Shown here: positions 54,836-63,413 of the stretch, piece by piece
Numbering within the stretch: the first letter of the stretch is position 1
How the letters are laid out: each line of letters opens with the position of its first letter
Source of the DNA: Flavobacteriales bacterium
Lineage (GTDB): Bacteria > Bacteroidota > Bacteroidia > Flavobacteriales_D > Sanyastnellaceae
Direction of reading: 5' to 3'
DNA: 64,000 nucleotides
Assembly: GCA_016722445.1 (NCBI GenBank)
Contig: JADKIZ010000001.1
Span: 372,001 to 436,000, forward strand
The notes under the pieces: model-generated
Database searches by the model: none
What the model was told of the DNA's origin: nothing
What the model saw: only the letters and a program-made list of their open reading frames with translations
Program-made: the position numbers and the translations under genes

Positions 54836-56649
54836 CGATCTAAGAAATTAGCGTCAAATATCAGTTTTTCTCGTGCTTCACTGGATTTAGCAATGGAGTC
54901 GTTGAGATATTTTTCAATCATTAATGTAGCAACGGGAGCACTCCATGTACCACCGAATCCGGCGTTTTCAGTATAAACTGCAATAGCAATTTTAGGATTG
55001 TCTTTTGGAGCAAAACAGATGAAGACCGCGTGATCCTCTTTCCCACCTGCATTCTGCACAGTGCCTGTTTTACCGCAAACCACAATATCTTTCAGTGCAG
55101 AACGCCACGCAGTTCCTCCTGGTTGCAACACCTTCTCCATCGCATTCACCACTGTAGTAAAATGCGCCGTATCGATTCCGAGATCATAACGGACCAAGAA
55201 ATCTTCTCTTGGTTTTCCGCCTATTCCAATTTGTTTAACAGTGTGTGGAGCCACATACCAACCGCGATTAGCAATGACGCAAGCCATGTTGCACATTTGC
55301 AATGGTGTTACCAGCATCTCACCTTCACCAATACTTAGAGAGTATATAGTTGAAAATGCCCATTGTTCTTTTCCATACCATTTATCATAAAATTCCACAC
55401 CGGGAACATTACCCGTTTTTACACTTGGGATATCGCAATGTAGATCGGTTCCAAAACCAAAACGTTGGATATAACCCTGCCATATTTCCAAACCAAGCCG
55501 AGCGTCCCTGAATCTGCTTTTAGGATCACGGTTACCTTCCACTACACGGTGCATGACTTCCCTGAAATAGGGATTACATGAATGTACAATCGCCATTTCC
55601 AAATCGTCATAGCTGTGATTTCCGTGACAACCGATGATCCCACGATTACAGTGTATTCTTGTTTGCGCAGTTATGGCGCCTACCGATAACGCAGTGAGTG
55701 ATTGTGCCAATTTAAAAATAGATCCCGGACGATATTGAGCCTGTGTGGCCCTATTGAAAAGCGGTTTCTGCGCATCGTTGGTCATGACATTAAAATTGTG
55801 ACCACGTACCCGACCAACCAACAAGTTTGGATCATAGGTGGGTGCAGAAACCATAGCCAATATTTCACCTGTAGAAGGTTCTATGGCAACGATACAACCA
55901 CGTTTGTTCTGCATCAATTTTTCGCCATAGTTCTGCAAATCCGCGTCCATCGTACATATCAGGTCAGTGCCTGGAATTGCAGCCTGATCTTCCTTATCAC
56001 CTTCCTGATCTTTGATATTTCCAACATTATCTCTGAATGCATATTTGATTCCTTTGATACCGCGTAACTCGGTTTCATACGCTTTTTCGATTCCGCTTTT
56101 ACCGATATACTCCTGTTTGGTATAGTATGGATTTGCTTTGTATTCGCCGGGAGAAATTTTACCCACGTCTCCCAGAAATAGTGCACCTGCGCGTTGAGGA
56201 TAAACACGAAGTGTTCGCGATTCAGCGAAGAATCCTTCGAACTTATAGAGCTGCTCACTGATCGCAGCATAATCAGCCGGGGCAATTTGTTCCACGAGCA
56301 ATTGCGGCCTGTGGTATTCCCCACGTGCCTTTGCTTTGGCAAAAAGCGTTGTGATATCAGATGGCTGTATGCGCAAAAGATTACACAGAGATAGGGTGTC
56401 AAAAGGCTGAACCTTTTTTGGAACGACCATCAGGTTGTATACCGTTTGATTGGTCACCAACATGCGACCTTCACGGTCATAGATAATTCCTCTTGGTGGA
56501 TACAATGGAATTTCTTCTTCTGTCAAAGCGGTTGCTTGTTCTTTCCAAGTTGAATTCACCACTTGAAGAAAAAACAAACGAATGACGAAGATGATTGCAA
56601 TGACGCAAACGATCAGAATAATCGTAATTCTTCTTCCGTCAAGATTCAC
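54832..56649 (-). CDS. mrdA: Penicillin-binding protein 2 (elongation transpeptidase)
   Basis: Class B PBP for lateral cell-wall synthesis, partner of RodA. 605 residues. One N-terminal helix (IILIVCVIAIIFVIRLFFL), a pedestal/dimerisation domain (PPRGIIYDREGRMLVTNQTV, ESRTLRVYPQRAGALFLG), and the transpeptidase domain with SxxK in RPGSIFKLAQ, SxN region HSCNPYF, and KTG in CGKTGTVQN. It overlaps mreD and rodA by 4 bp each, so translation of the three is coupled. Confidence 0.96.
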   Translation of the reverse strand: MNLDGRRITIILIVCVIAIIFVIRLFFLQVVNSTWKEQATALTEEEIPLYPPRGIIYDREGRMLVTNQTVYNLMVVPKKVQPFDTLSLCNLLRIQPSDITTLFAKAKARGEYHRPQLLVEQIAPADYAAISEQLYKFEGFFAESRTLRVYPQRAGALFLGDVGKISPGEYKANPYYTKQEYIGKSGIEKAYETELRGIKGIKYAFRDNVGNIKDQEGDKEDQAAIPGTDLICTMDADLQNYGEKLMQNKRGCIVAIEPSTGEILAMVSAPTYDPNLLVGRVRGHNFNVMTNDAQKPLFNRATQAQYRPGSIFKLAQSLTALSVGAITAQTRIHCNRGIIGCHGNHSYDDLEMAIVHSCNPYFREVMHRVVEGNRDPKSRFRDARLGLEIWQGYIQRFGFGTDLHCDIPSVKTGNVPGVEFYDKWYGKEQWAFSTIYSLSIGEGEMLVTPLQMCNMACVIANRGWYVAPHTVKQIGIGGKPREDFLVRYDLGIDTAHFTTVVNAMEKVLQPGGTAWRSALKDIVVCGKTGTVQNAGGKEDHAVFICFAPKDNPKIAIAVYTENAGFGGTWSAPVATLMIEKYLNDSIAKSSEAREKLIFDANFLDR

Positions 56650-57170
56650 AGTTGTGAAGATTTGGAATTATAAATCAAATATTGACCAATGGTCATCAAA
56701 ACAATTGTGGCCAGAGAACTGAGCAGAATATGAAATATTTGATAGAAGAAATCAGAAAATCTGAATACCTCCATAAAGAAAAACCAACTGTGGTGTACGA
56801 GTGTAAGCACGCCGGCATAAGTGAGATACCAAGCCAATCCCATACGTTGAACAGTGGGTTTTTGAGTAAGATCATAACCTTCTCTTGGTGCGAGAATTTT
56901 TTGAACGATTGGTTGGGCGTATCCAAGAACAACACATGCTGATGTATGCAAACCGATTGGGCCGGAAAAAAAATCCATTAGTAAACCTGTCACGAAAGCG
57001 ATGATCATGGTGAGCCATCGTGGCGTTTCAAATGGCAGCATGAGCAAACCAAAAATGTATACCCATGGTAATATGAGTCCATCGAATAAATCGATACGGC
57101 TCACGATCTGACTCTGCAAAAGAATCAGGAAAAGTATTCTGACAATATTGAGAATAATCGTCTGCAGCAT
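56646..57170 (-). CDS. mreD: Rod-shape-determining protein MreD
   Basis: Small membrane subunit of the elongasome, 174 residues with about five helices (VRILFLILLQSQIVSRIDLF, WVYIFGLLMLPFETPRWLT, FVTGLLMDFFSGPIGLHTS). The MreD-type pattern LMDFFSGPIGLHTSACV is visible. It lies 1 bp after mreC and overlaps mrdA by 4 bp. Confidence 0.9.
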   Translation of the reverse strand: MLQTIILNIVRILFLILLQSQIVSRIDLFDGLILPWVYIFGLLMLPFETPRWLTMIIAFVTGLLMDFFSGPIGLHTSACVVLGYAQPIVQKILAPREGYDLTQKPTVQRMGLAWYLTYAGVLTLVHHSWFFFMEVFRFSDFFYQIFHILLSSLATIVLMTIGQYLIYNSKSSQL

Positions 57171-57171
57171 A

Positions 57172-58002
57172 TCAGTCTTCTCCCATTTGTTTCAATAAAC
57201 TGTCTTGCTCTGTTTTCATGATATCACTCACGACAAGCACATGGTCGAGTCTTCTAAAATCGACACCCAGTTTAATTTTCAAAATATGATAGTTATTGTC
57301 GCTTTCATCATCAATTTCCTGGATGGTACCGACGTGAATATTCGCAGGAAAAAAAGTAGAATATCCGGAAGTGACAAGTGTATCTCCAGGTGCCACCGGA
57401 ATGTTTTTTGGAATTTCAATTACGTCAGCCAGTGAAGCATCACCACCAGCCCAAACCAAAGAACCAAAAGCACCGGATTTTTTCAAGCGTACACTCGCCT
57501 TGAAATCCGCGTGAAGCACTGGCATTACAATGGCAAAATGTTCGCTCACACTTCGCACAACTCCAAGTATGTTGCCGCCAGAAATGACACCCATATCTTG
57601 TAATACACCTCCATTTGTTCCTCGGTCAATGGTGATGTAATTTTTTTCCCGGTTCACTGTAGCATTCACAACTTTGGCGGTACGGTAGGTATAACGTTGT
57701 TGAAATGTTGAATCACTTAGGGTGTCCACATCTGAGCGAATAGCAATAAAATTATCTGCTGACTGACTTCTCAATTGCGCGTTTTCCAGCGACAATTCAT
57801 CATTGATTTCACCAAGTCTGAGGTATTCTGATAATTGAGCCCTTTTGGAGTATATGCCGCCAATCCAATCTGAACTGTGACGGATAAATTCTGCTTGATG
57901 AAAATTATTATTCCTGAACAAAAAAACAAGCGCAAAAATCTGAAGTGCAAGGAACATCAGAAAAAGATAGAACCGTTGTATAAGAACGAGGATGTTCTTC
58001 AT
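57172..58002 (-). CDS. mreC: Rod-shape-determining protein MreC
   Basis: Periplasmic scaffold that activates PBP2/RodA. 276 residues: an N-terminal helix (FYLFLMFLALQIFALVFLF), a coiled coil (about 60-95), and the twin beta-barrel MreC domain (IRSDVDTLSDSTFQQRYTYR, NYITIDRGTNGGVLQDMGVI, GDTLVTSGYSTFFPANIHVG). It lies 63 bp downstream of mreB; a hairpin sits in that gap. Confidence 0.95.
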   Translation of the reverse strand: MKNILVLIQRFYLFLMFLALQIFALVFLFRNNNFHQAEFIRHSSDWIGGIYSKRAQLSEYLRLGEINDELSLENAQLRSQSADNFIAIRSDVDTLSDSTFQQRYTYRTAKVVNATVNREKNYITIDRGTNGGVLQDMGVISGGNILGVVRSVSEHFAIVMPVLHADFKASVRLKKSGAFGSLVWAGGDASLADVIEIPKNIPVAPGDTLVTSGYSTFFPANIHVGTIQEIDDESDNNYHILKIKLGVDFRRLDHVLVVSDIMKTEQDSLLKQMGED

Positions 58003-58034
58003 TGCTTACCTATACCAAATGATTTAAGCGAAGG

Positions 58035-58056
58035 CTGAATTCTGTTTTGAATTCAG
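58035..58056. other. Hairpin between mreB and mreC
   Basis: CTGAATTC at 58035-58042, loop TGTTTT, GAATTCAG at 58049-58056: a perfect 8-bp stem in the 63-bp mreB-mreC gap, with no T-run on the minus strand. It may be a processing or stability element that lets mreB exceed mreCD expression. Confidence 0.45.
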
Positions 58057-58065
58057 AAAAGTCCA

Positions 58066-59091
58066 TTATTCACGCATGAGGAATTGGAAGCGATTGATGT
58101 TTTTCAATGCAATACCAGTACCGCGCGCAACAGCACGAAGTGGATCATCAGCAACGTGCACCGGAAGTTTTGTTTTCATGGAAATACGTTTGTCCAGACC
58201 CCTGAGCAATGCGCCACCACCAGCAAGATAGATACCTGTTTTGTAGATATCCGCAGAAAGTTCGGGAGGAGTATTTTCAAGACAACTCATGATGGCTTCT
58301 TCAATTTTCGAAATTGATTTATCCAAAGCGTGAGCGATTTCTGAATAAGAAACAGAAATTTCTTTTGGAATACCAGTCATCAGGTCACGTCCACGCACAT
58401 TGTAATCTGCTGGAGGATTGTCCAATTCAGGAAGCGCAGCACCAACTTCAATCTTAATTTGTTCTGCAGTGCGTTCGCCGATGAGGATGTTATGCTGACG
58501 GCGCATGTATTCTTCGATATCCTGAGTGAGTTCATCACCAGCAACACGAATGTTTTTATCGGTCACAATACCACCGAGGGCAATCACCGCAATTTCAGAA
58601 GTACCACCACCAATATCGATCACCATATTTCCCATGGGTTCTTCCACATCGATTCCTATACCTATCGCTGCAGCCATAGGTTCGTGAATCAAATAAACTT
58701 CTTTGGCTCCAGCATGTTCCGCACTATCCTTCACGGCACGTTTTTCAACCTCCGTGATACCAGAAGGAATACAAATCACCATTCGCAATGAAGGTTGAAA
58801 CAACCCCTTGCCTCTGGCGATCATTTTGATCATTCCCTTGATCATGTCCTCGGCAGCATGGAAATCCGCAATCACACCATCCTTCAGAGGTCTGATAGTT
58901 TTGATGTTTTCGTGTGTTTTACCATGCATTTGTTGCGCGGTTCTTCCTACAGCAACAGTTTTGTTGGTGGTTCTATCGCGGGCGATGATACTAGGCTCAT
59001 CAACCACCACCTTGTCATTACTGATGATGATGGTGTTGGCCGTTCCAAGGTCTATGGCTATTTCCTGTGTCAGGAAGCTGAAAATTCCCAT
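58066..59091 (-). CDS. mreB: Rod-shape actin homologue MreB
   Basis: Bacterial actin that directs side-wall synthesis. 341 residues. Actin-fold phosphate and nucleotide motifs: EIAIDLGTANTIIISND, VIDIGGGTSEIAVIALGG, IYLAGGGALLRGLDKRI. The first gene of mreB-mreC-mreD-mrdA-rodA, with a leader of roughly 90 nt. Full length for the family. Confidence 0.98.
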   Translation of the reverse strand: MGIFSFLTQEIAIDLGTANTIIISNDKVVVDEPSIIARDRTTNKTVAVGRTAQQMHGKTHENIKTIRPLKDGVIADFHAAEDMIKGMIKMIARGKGLFQPSLRMVICIPSGITEVEKRAVKDSAEHAGAKEVYLIHEPMAAAIGIGIDVEEPMGNMVIDIGGGTSEIAVIALGGIVTDKNIRVAGDELTQDIEEYMRRQHNILIGERTAEQIKIEVGAALPELDNPPADYNVRGRDLMTGIPKEISVSYSEIAHALDKSISKIEEAIMSCLENTPPELSADIYKTGIYLAGGGALLRGLDKRISMKTKLPVHVADDPLRAVARGTGIALKNINRFQFLMRE

Positions 59092-59420
59092 GTCTGGTAT
59101 TTCGTGGTATTATGTTTTTCTGGCAATAAAAACTCCGAAACCCTCATTACGCTTGATTTTCAAGCAGTTCCGTGTTTTTCTGGTTCAAAGATATTTGCCT
59201 TGCAAGCCTTACGCAGACCGTCGCTATGAACAAATGAACCGAGTTATTAACCGTCGAATACTTCCAAGCATTTGGTTAAAATCCAAACCTAAAAAAACGG
59301 CGTGCAAAAAATGGAGTTCAGACGTGTGATTATTCAGCATCGTTCGGTGGTGAAACATTGAACCTTCGGCAATGTGAGCGGTAACAGAGAGTTATACAAA
59401 CAACCTTAAATCAACAGCAT
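59092..59420. promoter_or_regulatory. Divergent intergenic region mreB/tonB
   Basis: No gene in 329 bp. On the minus strand TATCTTTG (59193-59186) is a perfect TAnnTTTG box for mreB. On the plus side I find no clear -7 box for tonB; a short hairpin (ACATTG / CAATGT, about 59355-59375) is the only structure. Confidence 0.4.
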
Positions 59421-60299
59421 ATGTTTATCATCATTATTTCAACCGTAGCACTCGCAATTTTCCTATTCACTATGGACTATAGCTGGTCCAATGTACTCTC
59501 TGCAGATCGCAATGATTTGGTTTTTGAAGGGCGCAATCAACAATATGGCGCTTACCGTATCCGACAAGAACACCACAAGACGATGCTTCTTGCCATATTA
59601 CTATCTACCGGACTCATCGCCGGTGGAATGACTTTAGCCGGCAGGTGGATGAATTCGGGAAAATCAACTCTGATTAAACCGAAACAAGAAACCCTAAGCA
59701 TTTTGGTCACTTTAGACGACGAAAAGCCGGTAGAAAAGACTTTGCCGAAAGAGGACAAACCAGCTGAAACCAGGACTGCAGCCGGTTCATCGGATGAGTC
59801 AAACCGAGAGGTAGAAGTCATCGAAGGCAAGAAAACTGATGAAAAAAAATCTGATGATGAGTTAAAGAATAAGCCAATAGGTGATGGGGATGAGCATAAC
59901 GGTGGTCCAATTGCGCCTGGCTTTGAAACCGGTTCCGGCGGAGACGGTAAAGAAGAAATAAAAACAGAGAAAAAAGAACCGCGCAAATTTGTGAAAAACA
60001 AGCCTCAATTCCCAGGTGGTGACGAAGAACTCATGAAATACATGCTCAGCAAAGTCCGTTTTGGTGAGATTGATATTGAACAACAGGTAGGCGGTACGAT
60101 TTATCTGAGTTTCGTAGTAGATACAGACGGCAGTATCAGGGATGTTGCTATAGTGCGAAACATCCCGAATGGTGACCGTATGGGTAGGCAAGCCATAAAA
60201 GCCATCGAATCCATGCCCCTTTGGGAGCCGGGAAATGACGGCGCAGAGCCTCTTCCAGTGCTCATGACCTTGCCACTCAGGGTTGAATTGAGAAATTAA
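59421..60299 (+). CDS. tonB: TonB energy-transducing protein
   Basis: 292 residues. Two hydrophobic stretches flank the Bacteroidota TonB signature NDLVFEGRNQQYGAYRIRQE (about 30-50). A Pro/Lys/Glu-rich periplasmic linker follows (about 90-200). The C-terminal TonB domain begins PQFPGGDEELMKYM and ends RVELRN, with GTIYLSFVVDTDGSIRDVAI in between. It couples proton-motive force to receptors such as the one at the left edge. exbB and exbD are not in the window. Confidence 0.93.
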   Translation: MFIIIISTVALAIFLFTMDYSWSNVLSADRNDLVFEGRNQQYGAYRIRQEHHKTMLLAILLSTGLIAGGMTLAGRWMNSGKSTLIKPKQETLSILVTLDDEKPVEKTLPKEDKPAETRTAAGSSDESNREVEVIEGKKTDEKKSDDELKNKPIGDGDEHNGGPIAPGFETGSGGDGKEEIKTEKKEPRKFVKNKPQFPGGDEELMKYMLSKVRFGEIDIEQQVGGTIYLSFVVDTDGSIRDVAIVRNIPNGDRMGRQAIKAIESMPLWEPGNDGAEPLPVLMTLPLRVELRN

Positions 60300-60309
60300 A
60301 AGTGTTCAC

Positions 60310-60330
60310 ATCTGAATGCCCTATTCAGAT
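60310..60330 (+). terminator. Hairpin after tonB
   Basis: ATCTGAAT, loop GCCCT, ATTCAGAT: a perfect 8-bp stem 10 bp after the tonB stop, with no T-run. A weak terminator or mRNA 3' end stabiliser. Confidence 0.4.
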
Positions 60331-60361
60331 CAAACACAGTGACAAGACCTAAGTCGGGAGA

Positions 60362-60438
60362 ATTCACCGGAATGCGCTTTGATCAGCAAAAAAATTTACG
60401 TGTTTGCAATCCAATGACAAACGTAGATTCCGGTGGAT
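60362..60438. repeat. Nested inverted repeat of unknown role
   Basis: ATTCACCGGAAT (60362-60373) and ATTCCGGTGGAT (60427-60438) are inverted with one mismatch. Inside them TTACGTGTTTG and CAAACGTAG are imperfectly inverted. A transcript here would fold into a long imperfect hairpin. Possible structured leader of the following genes; no known RNA family recognised. Confidence 0.35.
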
Positions 60439-60552
60439 TCAAGCCTGATTTTAGACAGTATTGACCAAGCAAAAGCGCATTTCAACTGCAAATTGAAACC
60501 AGAGCAAAAAAACTGACGAAAACAGCGCTAATTTGCCGCCTTCTTCTTATCT

Positions 60553-60750
60553 ATGAATGCCACAGTCTATCTGAGTTATGTGATGGTTGCGCTACTAGTT
60601 TTGTTAGCCATCGTATGTTTCGTTGTACCAGCTACAACCGAGTGGTTGCCGGGGAATAGGCGGTATATCATGGGAATTATTCTGCTGACATATGCCGCCA
60701 TCAGGGCATATCGACTTCGGGTATTTATCAAAAAAAACAGTCATGAATAA
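60553..60750 (+). CDS. Small two-helix membrane protein
   Basis: 65 residues. Two hydrophobic helices (about 6-26 and 37-53) are separated by a short loop (PATTEWLPGNRRYIM), with a basic C-terminus (AYRLRVFIKKNSHE). No named family. Its stop overlaps the start of the PstS-like lipoprotein gene by 8 bp, which argues that it is a real, translationally coupled gene. Confidence 0.6.
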   Translation: MNATVYLSYVMVALLVLLAIVCFVVPATTEWLPGNRRYIMGIILLTYAAIRAYRLRVFIKKNSHE

Positions 60751-61680
60751 TCGGCATATTTTTTCAATTTATCTTCTGGTGATCGCGGTTATGTCCGCTT
60801 GTAATGTCGCACAGGAAAAAAACAAAGAATCCTTCACTTCTGGAAAATTGCGATTAGGGGTTGATGAATCTTATTCTTTGATGATGGATTCACAGGTTTT
60901 CACCTACACCAGTTTAAACAAGTATGCAGAAATTGAAATCAGCCATAAACCGGAAGCGGATGTAATAAGCGATTTACTCAATGACAGCATTCAATCGGCG
61001 GTCATTGGCCGGGAATTGAACGCGGAAGAACTGGCATTTTTCAAGAGTAAAAACCGTTCACCTGAAAGTATGATTATTGCACATGATGGTGTTGCGCTGG
61101 TGCTGCACCCCGAGGTGATGGACACAACTATCACTTTGGAACAATTGCAAGACATCATTCAAGGAAAAGACAGCTTGTGGTCACAGATTTACCCGGGTAG
61201 TCAACGGGGTAAAATTCAAGTTGTCTTTGACAACCAAAAATCCTGTAATGCACGCACTTTGCGAGAAAAATTTGGCGTTGAAACTTTCCCATCCTGGTGC
61301 TTTTCACAACGAAGCAATGAAGAAGTGATCGAGTATGTGAGTCAAAACAAAAACGCCATGGGGGTGATTAGTTTGAGTTGGATCAGCGATGTCGAAGACC
61401 CGACGTGCCGCAAATACCGCAGTATGATTCGCCCATTGGGCATCATAGATCCTCAAATGTGGTCAAACCTGAATTGGCCCGCAGGCCTTTCCAGGCCTAT
61501 GTCTTCGACAAGAGTTATCCTCTTCGCCGGGATGTGTTTTACATTCGTGCCGGCCAAAGAGGCACGCTTGGCACAGGCTTTGCCAACCACCTCGTCGGAG
61601 AAAAGGGGCAGTTGATTATTCACAAAACAGGAATGGTCGCTGCAACAACTCCGAATAGACTAGTAAAAATTGTCAATTAA
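60743..61680 (+). CDS. PstS-like substrate-binding lipoprotein (one frameshift)
   Basis: About 312 residues. Lipoprotein signal (IYLLVIAVMSAC), then a type-2 periplasmic-binding fold similar to phosphate-binding PstS (LRLGVDESYSLMMDSQVF, YAEIEISHKPEADVISDLLN, AVIGRELNAEELAFF, KIQVVFDNQKSCNARTLREK). One G is missing at about 61476: restoring it continues NLNWARRPFQAYVFDKSYPL and ends in a VKIVN C-terminus. There are no Pst permease or ATPase genes beside it. It lies between tonB and a TPR gene, so it may work with TonB-dependent uptake rather than an ABC transporter. The start at 60743 overlaps the previous gene. Confidence 0.8.
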
Positions 61681-61705
61681 GCATTTGTCAACCATAAAAA
61701 CCGAT

Positions 61706-63367
61706 ATGAAAAAGTCGTTTGTATTAGCCCTCTTCTTTACTGTTATCTCAGTAGCACAATATGATGCGCAAACCAGAGAAGAAGCCGTAAAAAAAACCTT
61801 GAATGAGCGTTTTGAATCTGCTGAAGCGGATATGAAAACCCTCATCGAACGTGAGCCAACCAATGGTGATCATTATTTTGCTGCAGGTGATAACTACCTG
61901 TATTGGGGAGAACATCAAAGCGAAGCAGAAACCATGTATCGCAAGGGGATTGAGGTTGCTCCCACCAATCCATTAAACTATGCTGGTTTGGGACGTCTTG
62001 CTTGGATGAAAAAAGATGAAGCAATGGCCAATGCACAATTTGCAAAAGCCGTTGAGATCATGAACACCAAATCGAATAAGACGGATAAGACCATCAAACA
62101 AATGGCGTATTTGAAAATGGCAGAAGTACTTCTCCAACCTGACAATCAGAAGTTGGACAAGGCTATTGAATACATCAACGCAGCACTCACCATCAACGAT
62201 AAAAACCCTGAAGTTTACATTCAGCTTGGTGATTATTACAGCCTGCGTGATGGAATTAACCTAAGCAATGCAGTAATGCAATACAACAAAGCATTGGAAA
62301 TTGATCCAACATTTCTACGTGCCAATTTGCGCAAGGGCGTTTTATATACCAAAGTAGAGAGCTACGATGAAGCACTCAACTTTTATGAGACAGCTATTGG
62401 CATTGATCCAACCTTTGCACCAGCATATCGTGAGAAGGCGGAGTTGCTTTACAAGGCTCAACGATATCCAGCAGCCATTGAGAATTATGCAAAATATCTC
62501 GAGCTGAACAAAAGCTGCAGGGTTGAACAGCGTTACGCAAGTTTCGTCTTTTTGACCAAAGATTATAAAAAAGCCATTACCGCACTTGAAGAAGCATTGC
62601 CTTGTGACCCAAACAATGGTTTCATGTACCGTTTGCTTGGTTATAGTTATTATGAAACCGGAGACTTTGCAAAAGGAATGGAAAACATGGATAAATTCTT
62701 TGACATTGCGACCAAAAACGGAAAGCCAACCATACTCGGCAGCGACTATGGCTACAAAGGAAAATTGCTTTCTAAATCAGGACAAGATTCTTTGGCACTC
62801 GATGTATTGAAAATGGCAGTAGAAAAAGATCAGGAGTACATTGATGGCTATGCCGAAATCGCAGCGATTTATTTCAAACAGAAAAAGTATGGAGATGCGG
62901 CTCAATACTATCAACTGAAAGTTGACAAAAGCAAAGAGCCAAGTCAACTTGACTATTATTACGTTGGTCAAGCAAGATACTTCAACAAAGAATATGCTAT
63001 TGCGGATGAGGCATTCTCTAAAGCAATCAGCAAATACCCTGATGCCAACTTCTGGAGAGGACGTTGCAATCACAAACAAGAGATCAATCCTGATGAGCCG
63101 GTAGGACTTGCAAAGCCATATCACGAAGCTTATATCAAAGCGGTAGGAACAGATCCAAAAAGAATTGAAGCAAACAAGAAAAACTTGATTGAATCATATG
63201 GATACCTTGGAGTTCTATATGGCAAACAAAAAAACTACGATTGCTCTAAAGCAGCTTGGACAAAGGTTCTCGAACTCGATCCTGCTCATAAGATTGCAAA
63301 CGACGTGATGCTTGATGAAAATATCAAAGCTGCGCCAGGCACTTGTGTACTGATTCCAGTAGAATAA
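61706..63367 (+). CDS. Exported TPR-repeat protein
   Basis: 553 residues from the ATG at 61706, which gives a signal peptide (MKKSFVLALFFTVISVAQ). The mature part is a long row of TPR units, e.g. MYRKGIEVAPTNPLNYAGLG, VMQYNKALEIDPTFLRANLR, FYETAIGIDPTFAPAYREKA, AWTKVLELDPAHKIAND. A scaffold for protein assembly at the envelope. It lies 25 bp after the PstS-like gene, as the last member of the tonB-led group, and ends in a terminator. Confidence 0.88.
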   Translation: MKKSFVLALFFTVISVAQYDAQTREEAVKKTLNERFESAEADMKTLIEREPTNGDHYFAAGDNYLYWGEHQSEAETMYRKGIEVAPTNPLNYAGLGRLAWMKKDEAMANAQFAKAVEIMNTKSNKTDKTIKQMAYLKMAEVLLQPDNQKLDKAIEYINAALTINDKNPEVYIQLGDYYSLRDGINLSNAVMQYNKALEIDPTFLRANLRKGVLYTKVESYDEALNFYETAIGIDPTFAPAYREKAELLYKAQRYPAAIENYAKYLELNKSCRVEQRYASFVFLTKDYKKAITALEEALPCDPNNGFMYRLLGYSYYETGDFAKGMENMDKFFDIATKNGKPTILGSDYGYKGKLLSKSGQDSLALDVLKMAVEKDQEYIDGYAEIAAIYFKQKKYGDAAQYYQLKVDKSKEPSQLDYYYVGQARYFNKEYAIADEAFSKAISKYPDANFWRGRCNHKQEINPDEPVGLAKPYHEAYIKAVGTDPKRIEANKKNLIESYGYLGVLYGKQKNYDCSKAAWTKVLELDPAHKIANDVMLDENIKAAPGTCVLIPVE

Positions 63368-63384
63368 AAAATTCTGATATGATT

Positions 63385-63410
63385 AAAAGGCCGCTGAACA
63401 GCGGCCTTTT
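63385..63410. terminator. Bidirectional terminator
   Basis: AAAAGGCCGCT, loop GAAC, AGCGGCCTTTT: an 11-bp symmetric stem with A/T flanks between the converging TPR and hydrolase genes. Confidence 0.9.
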
Positions 63411-63413
63411 CTA

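Noticed and set aside
58808..59329. 173-residue open frame on + over mreB and its leader
   Set aside because: Antisense to mreB, no ribosome site or similarity, and it runs through the mreB promoter box.
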